This document shows positions 1 to 5,614 of a DNA stretch of 5,644 nt, piece by piece; position 1 is the first letter of the stretch, and the number at the start of each line of letters is the position of its first letter. Origin of the DNA: an uncultured Prevotella sp. GTDB taxonomy: Bacteria > Bacteroidota > Bacteroidia > Bacteroidales > Bacteroidaceae. A program made the position numbers and the translations under genes. Under the pieces are notes generated by a model. That model saw only the letters and a list, made by a program, of their open reading frames with translations. It was not told where the DNA came from and did no database searches. The stretch lies in contig CAKQXI010000145.1 of assembly GCA_934281565.1 (NCBI GenBank), forward strand, positions 1-5,644, given 5' to 3'.

Positions 1-302
1 CTTATGAGGCTTGTAAGGCAGAGTTGGAGAAACCAAAGGAGGAGCAGGTGAACCCAGTGCGTGCCATCTATAAACCTTTCACGACAGAGGAAATCAATGA
101 GAAGATTGTGGAAATGCTTCGTCCCGAAGGCATGGAGACACCTATCCAACTTGTGTTCCAGAGCATCGAGGGCTTGCGAGAGGCGATACCAAACCACAAG
201 GGCGACTGGTACTTTACTGGTCATTACCCAACACCTGGTGGAACTAAACTTTGCAACCAATCGTTTGTAAACTACATCGAGAAAGTTTATCATAAGAATT
301 AA
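1..302 (+). CDS. purF: Amidophosphoribosyltransferase, C-terminal fragment (cut by window edge)
   Basis: This is the last 99 codons of a gene whose start lies left of the window. The frame is open from base 3 and ends at TAA 300-302; the TTG at base 24 is internal (preceded in frame by YEACKAEL), not a start. The tail carries the signature GDWYFTGHYPTPGG followed by TKLCNQSFVNYIE, which I recognise as the C-terminus of the long Bacteroidetes form of glutamine phosphoribosylpyrophosphate amidotransferase. That enzyme is cytosolic and makes 5-phosphoribosylamine from PRPP and glutamine, the committed step of purine synthesis. The catalytic N-terminal cysteine domain and the PRPP-binding loop lie outside the window and cannot be checked. 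The stop codon is 34 bp before carA, which suggests co-transcription. Identification rests on the tail motif and on the purF-carA-carB order known from Bacteroides. Confidence 0.85.
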   Translation, partial: YEACKAELEKPKEEQVNPVRAIYKPFTTEEINEKIVEMLRPEGMETPIQLVFQSIEGLREAIPNHKGDWYFTGHYPTPGGTKLCNQSFVNYIEKVYHKN

Positions 303-321
303 TGTTAAACACTCAACATTA
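300..321 (+). other. Weak inverted repeat in the purF-carA gap
   Basis: Arms TAATGTT (300-306) and AACATTA (315-321) are perfect complements around an 8-nt loop. The left arm includes the purF stop codon. The stem is only 7 bp, has one G-C pair and is not followed by a T-run, so it is unlikely to be a terminator. It could be a weak RNA hairpin between two operon genes, or chance in AT-rich sequence. Confidence 0.25.
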
Positions 322-336
322 GAAATAAAAGAAATT

Positions 337-1422
337 ATGTCAGATATGAAAAAAATAACCTTAGTATTAAGCGATGGAACCAAGTTCCATGGTAAGTCTT
401 TTGGATATGATGCCCCTGTTGCGGGCGAGGTTGTGTTCAACACAGCCATGATGGGATATCCAGAGAGTTTGACCGACCCTTCGTATGCCGGTCAGTTGAT
501 GACACTTACCTTTCCACTCGTAGGCAACTATGGTGTTCCACCATTTACCTTTGAGGAGAATGGTTTGCCTACATTCATGGAGAGCGACAAGATTTATGCT
601 TCTGCTATCATTGTGAATGATTATAGCGAGCAGTACAGCCATTGGAATGCTGTGGAGAGCCTTGCCGACTGGTTGAAGCGTGAGAAAGTGCCAGGAATTA
701 CTGGCATTGATACTCGTGAGCTTACTAAGGTGCTTCGTGAGCATGGTGTGATGATGGGTAAGATTATCTTTGATGATGAGCCAGACAATATCCCTGAGGC
801 TAACTACGAGGGTGTGAACTTCGTAGACCAAGTAAGCTGCAAGGAGATTATTCGCTACAATGAGGGCGCAGGCAAGAAAGTGGTGCTCGTAGACTGTGGT
901 GTGAAAGCTAACATCATCCGTTGCTTGATTAATAGAGGTGTAGAGGTAATCCGTGTGCCTTGGAACTACGATTACACAGATATGGACTTCGATGGCTTGT
1001 TCTTGGCGAATGGTCCTGGTGACCCAGATATGTGTGAGGATGCCGTCAACATCATTCGTAAGCAGATTAGCCAGAGCCGCAAGCCTATCTGTGGTATCTG
1101 TATGGGTAACCAATTGCTCTCTAAGGCGGCAGGTGCCACTATCTACAAGTTGAAGTACGGTCACCGTTCTCACAATCAGCCTGTTCGCATGGTAGGCACC
1201 AACAACTGCTACATCACTTCCCAGAACCACGGTTATGCAGTGGATGCCAAGACACTCGGCAGCGATTGGGAGGAACTTTTCGTCAACATGAACGATGGTT
1301 CCAACGAGGGTATCCGTCATAAGACCAACCCTTGGTTCTCAAGCCAGTTCCACCCTGAGGCTTGTTCTGGTCCTGTAGATACAGAGTTCATGTTCGACAA
1401 GTTCGTGGAGAGCCTGAAATAA
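337..1422 (+). CDS. carA: Carbamoyl-phosphate synthetase small subunit (glutamine amidotransferase)
   Basis: CarA hydrolyses glutamine and passes ammonia through a tunnel to CarB, for carbamoyl phosphate used in pyrimidine and arginine synthesis; it is cytosolic. The 361-residue length fits the family. Residues about 5-140 form the small-chain N-terminal domain, with AGEVVFNTAMMGYPESLTDP and later GIDTRELTKVLREHG. Residues about 178-358 are a class I glutaminase domain: NGPGDP at 225-230 (oxyanion region), nucleophile Cys255 in GICMGNQ, and His339/Glu341 in QFHPE, giving a complete Cys-His-Glu triad. Asn258 stands where E. coli CarA has His (GICLGHQ). The start at 337 is chosen as the first ATG after purF; ATG 346 (MKKITLVL) is an equally good start because there is no clear ribosome-binding site. 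The protein reads more like the CAD/CPS1 glutaminase half than like E. coli CarA. carB follows after 125 bp. Confidence 0.97.
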   Translation: MSDMKKITLVLSDGTKFHGKSFGYDAPVAGEVVFNTAMMGYPESLTDPSYAGQLMTLTFPLVGNYGVPPFTFEENGLPTFMESDKIYASAIIVNDYSEQYSHWNAVESLADWLKREKVPGITGIDTRELTKVLREHGVMMGKIIFDDEPDNIPEANYEGVNFVDQVSCKEIIRYNEGAGKKVVLVDCGVKANIIRCLINRGVEVIRVPWNYDYTDMDFDGLFLANGPGDPDMCEDAVNIIRKQISQSRKPICGICMGNQLLSKAAGATIYKLKYGHRSHNQPVRMVGTNNCYITSQNHGYAVDAKTLGSDWEELFVNMNDGSNEGIRHKTNPWFSSQFHPEACSGPVDTEFMFDKFVESLK

Positions 1423-1450
1423 GTGAAGAGTGAAGAACGAAGAGTGAAGA
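1423..1450 (+). repeat. 7-bp tandem array directly after the carA stop
   Basis: Four head-to-tail heptamers begin at the first base after the carA stop codon: GTGAAGA, GTGAAGA, ACGAAGA, GTGAAGA. Three are identical and one differs at two positions. The transcript here would be purine-rich and unstructured. No coding frame, promoter or terminator coincides with it. Function is unknown. Confidence 0.8.
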
Positions 1451-1506
1451 AACAGAGTTCGCCGGACGAAGTGAAAGGCAATTCAATAGATTTCTTTGCT
1501 ATTCAT

Positions 1507-1541
1507 AAAGTTCAAATTTCAAAGTTCAAATTTCAAAGAAA
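1507..1541 (+). repeat. Tandem array in the carB leader (14-bp period, 7-bp sub-period)
   Basis: The 14-mer AAAGTTCAAATTTC occurs twice in perfect tandem (1507-1520, 1521-1534) and a third copy starts with AAAG. Each 14-mer is two related heptamers, AAAGTTC and AAATTTC, which differ at one base, so the array also reads as five heptamers ending in AAAGAAA. It stops 6 bp before the carB ATG and so occupies the place where a ribosome-binding site would be. No Shine-Dalgarno sequence is present, which is common in Bacteroidetes. AT-rich sequence just before the start codon could keep the site unpaired; that role is inferred. Confidence 0.8.
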
Positions 1542-1547
1542 TTAATA

Positions 1548-4500
1548 ATGAAAGACGAAAATATAAAGAAAGTGCTCCTCTTAGGTTCTGGAGCCTTGAA
1601 AATTGGTGAGGCTGGTGAGTTCGACTACTCTGGTTCGCAAGCATTGAAGGCATTGCGTGAGGAAGGTGTCGAGACTGTGCTCATCAACCCTAATATCGCT
1701 ACCGTACAGACATCAGAAGGTGTAGCCGACCAGATTTATTTCTTGCCAGTGCAGCCTTACTTCGTAGAGCGAGTTATCCAGAAAGAGAAGCCAGACGGAA
1801 TTCTTTTGAGTTTCGGTGGTCAGACTGCCCTCAACTGTGGTGTAGAACTCTATCGCCAGGGCATCTTGGAGAAATATAACGTCAAGGTATTGGGTACTCC
1901 AGTCCAGGCGATTATGGATACAGAGGACCGTGAGCTCTTTGTTGAGAAACTCGATGAGATTGATGTAAAGACCATCAAGAGTGAGGCTTGTGAGAACATT
2001 GAGCAGACTCGTAAGGCAGCAGCAGAACTTGGTTATCCTGTTATCATCCGTGCTGCCTATGCACTCGGTGGACTTGGCTCTGGCTTCGCCGACAATGAGG
2101 AAGAACTCAATAAACTCGCTGAAAAGGCATTCTCATTCTCTCCACAGGTATTGGTAGAGAAAAGTTTGAAAGGTTGGAAAGAGATAGAATACGAAGTAGT
2201 ACGTGACCGTTACGACAACTGTATCACCGTATGTAACATGGAGAACTTCGACCCACTGGGTATCCATACAGGTGAGAGTATCGTCATCGCTCCATCCCAG
2301 ACATTGAGCAACTCAGAGTATCATAAGCTCCGTGCCCTTGCCATCAAGATTATCCGTCACATCGGTATCGTGGGTGAGTGTAACGTACAGTATGCTTTCG
2401 ACCCTAAGTCAGAGGACTATCGTGTCATCGAGGTGAACGCTCGTTTGAGCCGTTCTTCAGCCTTGGCTTCTAAGGCTACAGGTTATCCTTTGGCTTTCGT
2501 TGCTGCCAAGCTCGGTATGGGTTATGGCTTGTTCGAGTTGAAGAACTCTGTTACCAAGACCACATCGGCATTCTTCGAGCCAGCCCTTGATTACGTGGTA
2601 TGTAAGATTCCACGTTGGGACTTGAGCAAGTTCCGTGGCGTAGACAAGGAGTTGGGTTCTTCCATGAAGTCTGTCGGCGAGGTGATGGCTATTGGTCGTA
2701 ACTTCGAGGAGGCTATTCAGAAAGGTCTTCGCATGATAGGTCAAGGTATGCACGGATTTGTGGAGAACAAGGAGTTGGAGATTGACGATATTGATGCTGC
2801 CTTGAGAGAGCCTACGGATAAGCGTGTATTCGTTATCTCTAAGGCTATGCACAAGGGCTATACCGTTGACCAGATTCACGATTTGACCAAGATAGACAAG
2901 TGGTTCTTGGAGAAATTGAAGCACATCATCGACATTGATGAAGCGATGAAGAAGTGCAATGTCAATACCCTCGACAAGGAGTTGCTTCACAGTGCTAAGG
3001 TATATGGTTTCACCGATTTCCAGGTTGCTCGTGCCGTAGGTTTGGAGCAGGAGTTGGGCAATATGCACAAGGCTTCGCTTGTCATCCGTAGCCTCCGCAA
3101 GAACTATGGCATCCTCCCTGTCGTTAAGCAGATTGATACCTTGGCTGCTGAGTATCCTGCTCAGACCAATTACCTTTATGTAACATACGCTGGTGTGAAA
3201 AGTGACATCAACTTCGAGAACGACCATCGCTCTATCATCGTACTCGGTTCTGGTGCTTATCGCATCGGTTCTTCCGTGGAGTTCGACTGGTGTGGTGTTC
3301 AGGCATTGAATACCATCCGCAAGGAGGGTTGGCGCTCAGTGATGATCAACTATAACCCTGAGACTGTATCTACTGATTATGATATGTGTGACCGTCTCTA
3401 CTTCGACGAGTTGACTTTCGAGCGTGTGATGGACATTATCGATTTGGAGCAGCCTCATGGTGTCATCGTATCTACTGGTGGTCAGATACCAAACAACTTG
3501 GCTATGAAGCTCGATGCACAGAACGTGCCTATCCTCGGTACCAAGGCTAAGGACATTGATAACGCGGAGGACCGTGCTAAGTTCTCTCAGATGTTGACCA
3601 ACAACCATATCAACCAGCCAGAATGGAGTGCCTTGACCTCTATGGAGGACATCGACAAGTTTATCGAGCGTGTAGGCTTCCCTGTATTGGTTCGTCCAAG
3701 TTACGTGCTCTCTGGTGCAGCGATGAATGTATGCTCTAACGAGGATGAGTTGAAGCGGTTCCTCCAGCTTGCCGCTAACGTGAGTGAGGATCACCCAGTG
3801 GTAGTAAGTAAGTTTATCGAACATGCCAAGGAGATTGAGATGGATGCTGTGGCAAAGAATGGTGAGGTGATTGCCTACGCTATCTCTGAGCACATCGAGT
3901 TTGCTGGTGTTCACTCTGGTGATGCTACCATTCAGTTCCCTCCTCAGAAGTTATATGTGGAGACAGTGCGCCGTGTGAAGCGAGTAGGTCGTCAGATTGC
4001 CAAGGAGTTGCATATCAACGGACCATTCAATATCCAGTTTATGGCTCGTGACAATGATATTCTCGTTATCGAGTGTAACCTCCGTGCCAGCCGTTCATTC
4101 CCATTTGTCAGCAAGGTGTTGAAGATCAACCTTATTGAGTTGGCTACCCGTGTGATGCTCGGTTTGCCAGTGGAGAAGCCAAGCAAGAACCTCTTTGACC
4201 TCGACTATGTAGGTATTAAGGCTTCTCAGTTCAGCTTCAACCGTTTGCAGAAAGCCGACCCTGTATTGGGCGTGGATATGAGTTCAACAGGTGAGGTAGG
4301 TTGCTTGGGCGATGATACATCTCAGGCACTCTTAAAGAGTATGCTCTCTGTTGGTCAGCGCATTCCTGCCAAGAACATTCTTCTTTCTACTGGTTCTGCT
4401 AAGCAGAAAGTAGATATGCTCGATGCTGCCCATATGTTGGTGGAGCATGGCTACAAGCTCTTTGCCACAGCTGGTACCAGCAAGTTCTTGACCGAGAATG

Positions 4501-4781
4501 GCATCGAGAACACCCGTGTACTCTGGCCATCAGAGGAAGCAGAGGGTGCTGATGCTCCTAAGGCATTGGAGATGCTCCACAACCACGAGATAGACATGGT
4601 AGTGAACATCCCTAAGAACTTGACCAGCTCTGAGTTGAGCAACGGTTACAAGATTCGTCGTGCAGCTATCGACCTCAACGTGCCATTGATTACCAATAGT
4701 CGCTTGGCAAGTGCATTCATCTATGCATTCTGCACCACCAAGCTTGAGGACATCGACATCAAGGCTTGGGGCGAATATTAA
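1548..4781 (+). CDS. carB: Carbamoyl-phosphate synthetase large subunit
   Basis: CarB uses two ATP, bicarbonate and ammonia from CarA to make carbamoyl phosphate. At 1077 residues it is full length (E. coli about 1073). The first synthetase half (about 1-400) has IGEAGEFDYSGSQA at 19-32, the glycine loop ALGGLGSG at 172-179, and metal ligands Gln281, Glu295 and Asn297. The oligomerisation domain spans about 400-555. The second half (about 560-935) has IGSSVEFDWCGVQA near 573-586, RPSYVLSGAAMNV at 716-728, and Gln830, Glu842 and Asn844. The MGS-like allosteric domain is about 940-1077, with Thr974, Thr977, Trp993 and Asn1020. Both ATP sites look intact. Many motifs match animal CPS1/CAD better than E. 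coli CarB (see findings). The start at 1548 is the only ATG that gives the conserved N-terminus. The stop lies inside a 12-bp palindrome, AATATTAATATT (4774-4785), probably chance. Confidence 0.98.
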   Translation: MKDENIKKVLLLGSGALKIGEAGEFDYSGSQALKALREEGVETVLINPNIATVQTSEGVADQIYFLPVQPYFVERVIQKEKPDGILLSFGGQTALNCGVELYRQGILEKYNVKVLGTPVQAIMDTEDRELFVEKLDEIDVKTIKSEACENIEQTRKAAAELGYPVIIRAAYALGGLGSGFADNEEELNKLAEKAFSFSPQVLVEKSLKGWKEIEYEVVRDRYDNCITVCNMENFDPLGIHTGESIVIAPSQTLSNSEYHKLRALAIKIIRHIGIVGECNVQYAFDPKSEDYRVIEVNARLSRSSALASKATGYPLAFVAAKLGMGYGLFELKNSVTKTTSAFFEPALDYVVCKIPRWDLSKFRGVDKELGSSMKSVGEVMAIGRNFEEAIQKGLRMIGQGMHGFVENKELEIDDIDAALREPTDKRVFVISKAMHKGYTVDQIHDLTKIDKWFLEKLKHIIDIDEAMKKCNVNTLDKELLHSAKVYGFTDFQVARAVGLEQELGNMHKASLVIRSLRKNYGILPVVKQIDTLAAEYPAQTNYLYVTYAGVKSDINFENDHRSIIVLGSGAYRIGSSVEFDWCGVQALNTIRKEGWRSVMINYNPETVSTDYDMCDRLYFDELTFERVMDIIDLEQPHGVIVSTGGQIPNNLAMKLDAQNVPILGTKAKDIDNAEDRAKFSQMLTNNHINQPEWSALTSMEDIDKFIERVGFPVLVRPSYVLSGAAMNVCSNEDELKRFLQLAANVSEDHPVVVSKFIEHAKEIEMDAVAKNGEVIAYAISEHIEFAGVHSGDATIQFPPQKLYVETVRRVKRVGRQIAKELHINGPFNIQFMARDNDILVIECNLRASRSFPFVSKVLKINLIELATRVMLGLPVEKPSKNLFDLDYVGIKASQFSFNRLQKADPVLGVDMSSTGEVGCLGDDTSQALLKSMLSVGQRIPAKNILLSTGSAKQKVDMLDAAHMLVEHGYKLFATAGTSKFLTENGIENTRVLWPSEEAEGADAPKALEMLHNHEIDMVVNIPKNLTSSELSNGYKIRRAAIDLNVPLITNSRLASAFIYAFCTTKLEDIDIKAWGEY

Positions 4782-4867
4782 TATTAAGACAACTGTTTAT
4801 AATGTTAAATCCCTTTCATAACCCTTTTTATATTTATAAATGGAGTTATGGAGGGGATTGTTTTTTC

Positions 4868-5434
4868 ATGAGATATATGGTAGATAAAGATATGAAATGG
4901 AAGACGCTTGCACAAAAGTATATCATCAAGCGTCCGTGGTTGACAGCTCGTGTTGATAAGGTGGAATTGCCAACAGGGGTGGTGATAGATGAATATTATG
5001 TGCTCGAATACCCCGATTGGGTGAATACGATTGCCATCACAAAGGATGGCAAGTTCGTTTTTGTTCGCCAATATCGTTATGCGATTGGCAAGACGGTGAA
5101 CGAAATCTGTGCAGGAGTGATTGAGAAAGGGGAAGAACCGATGGAGGCAGCCAAACGAGAACTGATGGAGGAAACTGGTTTTGGTGGTGGTACATGGCAG
5201 AGATGGATGGAAATATCTGCCAACCCAAGTACTCATACCAATATCACCCATTGCTTTTTGGCGACGGATGTAGAGCAGCAAGGTGTCCAACATCTTGATA
5301 AAGGTGAAGATATAGATGTGAGACTTTTCACTCGTGAGGAAGTTCTTGATATGTTGAGAAAGGGTGAAATCTGGCAAAGTCTAATGGCAGCTCCACTTTG
5401 GAAGTATTTTGCAGAGCATTCGGAGCTTAATTAA
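4868..5434 (+). CDS. Nudix hydrolase, ADP-ribose pyrophosphatase-like
   Basis: This is a single-domain Nudix enzyme, about 188 residues from this start. Counting from it, residues 83-105 fit the Nudix signature exactly: G83, x5, E89, x7, R97-E98-L99-M100-E101-E102-T103-G104-F105; the glutamates bind the metal that drives cleavage of a nucleoside-diphosphate-X bond. Pro120 lies 15 residues beyond the box, in ANPST, a position linked with ADP-ribose pyrophosphatases, so ADP-ribose or an ADP/GDP-sugar is a likely substrate, not proven. There is no signal peptide. The start is uncertain. ATG 4868 has GGAGGGG 11 bp upstream; ATG 4892 (MKWKTLAQKYIIKRPWLTAR) is where I expect conservation to begin, giving 180 residues; ATG 4802 would add an unusual aromatic extension. 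It lies 86 bp after carB on the same strand with no visible terminator between, so it may be read through from the car operon. Confidence 0.9.
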   Translation: MRYMVDKDMKWKTLAQKYIIKRPWLTARVDKVELPTGVVIDEYYVLEYPDWVNTIAITKDGKFVFVRQYRYAIGKTVNEICAGVIEKGEEPMEAAKRELMEETGFGGGTWQRWMEISANPSTHTNITHCFLATDVEQQGVQHLDKGEDIDVRLFTREEVLDMLRKGEIWQSLMAAPLWKYFAEHSELN

Positions 5435-5449
5435 TTATTCGCCATTTAT

Positions 5450-5548
5450 CGGAGCAAGTACGGAGAGGGGGTAAACTTGATACGGAGCAGGTACGGAGTT
5501 GGTACGGAGATGGTACGGACTTGATACGGACTTGGTACGGAGCAAACA
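5450..5548 (+). repeat. Array of nine 11-bp direct repeats
   Basis: Nine consecutive 11-mers fill exactly 99 bp, with no spacer: CGGAGCAAGTA, CGGAGAGGGGG, TAAACTTGATA, CGGAGCAGGTA, CGGAGTTGGTA, CGGAGATGGTA, CGGACTTGATA, CGGACTTGGTA, CGGAGCAAACA. The consensus is CGGAGYTGGTA. Units 4-8 are the best preserved; units 2, 3 and 9 are decayed. The array begins 15 bp after the Nudix stop. A period of 11 is not a multiple of 3 and a stop falls inside the array, so it is not coding. The units have almost no self-complementarity, so it does not look like a hairpin terminator. The period is close to one DNA helical turn, which would put repeated sites on one face. Function is unknown. Confidence 0.9.
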
Positions 5549-5583
5549 AATTCTTAATTCTTAATTATTAATTCTTAATTATT
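5549..5583 (+). repeat. Array of five 7-bp direct repeats abutting the 11-bp array
   Basis: Five heptamers in perfect register follow the last 11-mer without a gap: AATTCTT, AATTCTT, AATTATT, AATTCTT, AATTATT (consensus AATTMTT). The tract is almost pure A/T and runs into the -33 box of the promoter. A/T-rich DNA in this position can act as an upstream promoter element, but that is inferred. Confidence 0.85.
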
Positions 5584-5601
5584 TTGGATTATCCAAAATA
5601 A
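5579..5601. promoter_or_regulatory. Perfect 23-bp inverted repeat over the -33 box (candidate operator)
   Basis: The 11-bp arms TTATTTTGGAT (5579-5589) and ATCCAAAATAA (5591-5601) are exact reverse complements around one central T. The palindrome covers the TTTG -33 element at 5583-5586 and ends 5 bp before the -7 element. This geometry is typical of a site where a dimeric regulator would block RNA polymerase. I do not recognise the motif as belonging to a known regulator. It lacks the GC-rich stem and T-run of a terminator. Confidence 0.6.
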
Positions 5602-5614
5602 AAGTGTACCTTTG
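5583..5614 (+). promoter_or_regulatory. Bacteroidetes-type promoter reading out of the window
   Basis: TTTG at 5583-5586 and TACCTTTG at 5607-5614 are separated by 20 bp. This is an exact match to the Bacteroidetes housekeeping promoter (TTTG, 19-21 bp, TAnnTTTG). Transcription would start a few bases past 5614, near 5620, giving an AT-rich leader through the window end (5644) with no ATG yet. The downstream gene is outside the window. I found no equally good match in the gaps before carA, carB or the Nudix gene. Confidence 0.85.

Noticed and set aside
367..1320. Long open frame of 317 codons on the minus strand inside carA
   Set aside because: It lies wholly antisense to a clearly functional carA, its translation shows no recognisable motif, and such long antisense frames arise from the codon bias of the real gene.
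1487..1498. TAGATTTC / TTTCTTTG resembling a -7 promoter box before carB
   Set aside because: Each copy has a mismatch at a key base and no TTTG lies 19-21 bp upstream, so I do not call an internal promoter.
2457..3914. Minus-strand open frames of 256 and 192 codons inside carB
   Set aside because: They are antisense to conserved catalytic regions of carB and show no family signature.
4774..4785. Palindrome AATATTAATATT over the carB stop as a terminator or operator
   Set aside because: It is a simple A/T palindrome without a GC stem or T-run, and it is short enough to be chance.
4829..4836. TATATTTA as a possible -7 box for the Nudix gene
   Set aside because: The last base of the consensus is wrong and there is no TTTG at the right distance.
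4766..4867. Longer Nudix protein starting at TTG 4766 inside the carB end
   Set aside because: TTG is a poor start in this lineage, the added residues look like translated noncoding DNA, and the conserved Nudix protein begins near 4868-4892.
5435..5524. In-frame readthrough of the Nudix stop into the 11-bp array (29 more codons)
   Set aside because: The Nudix domain is complete before TAA 5432-5434; the extension is only the repeat read in shifting frames, since 11 is not a multiple of 3.
5450..5548. CRISPR array
   Set aside because: The repeats are 11 bp with no spacers and there are no cas genes nearby.
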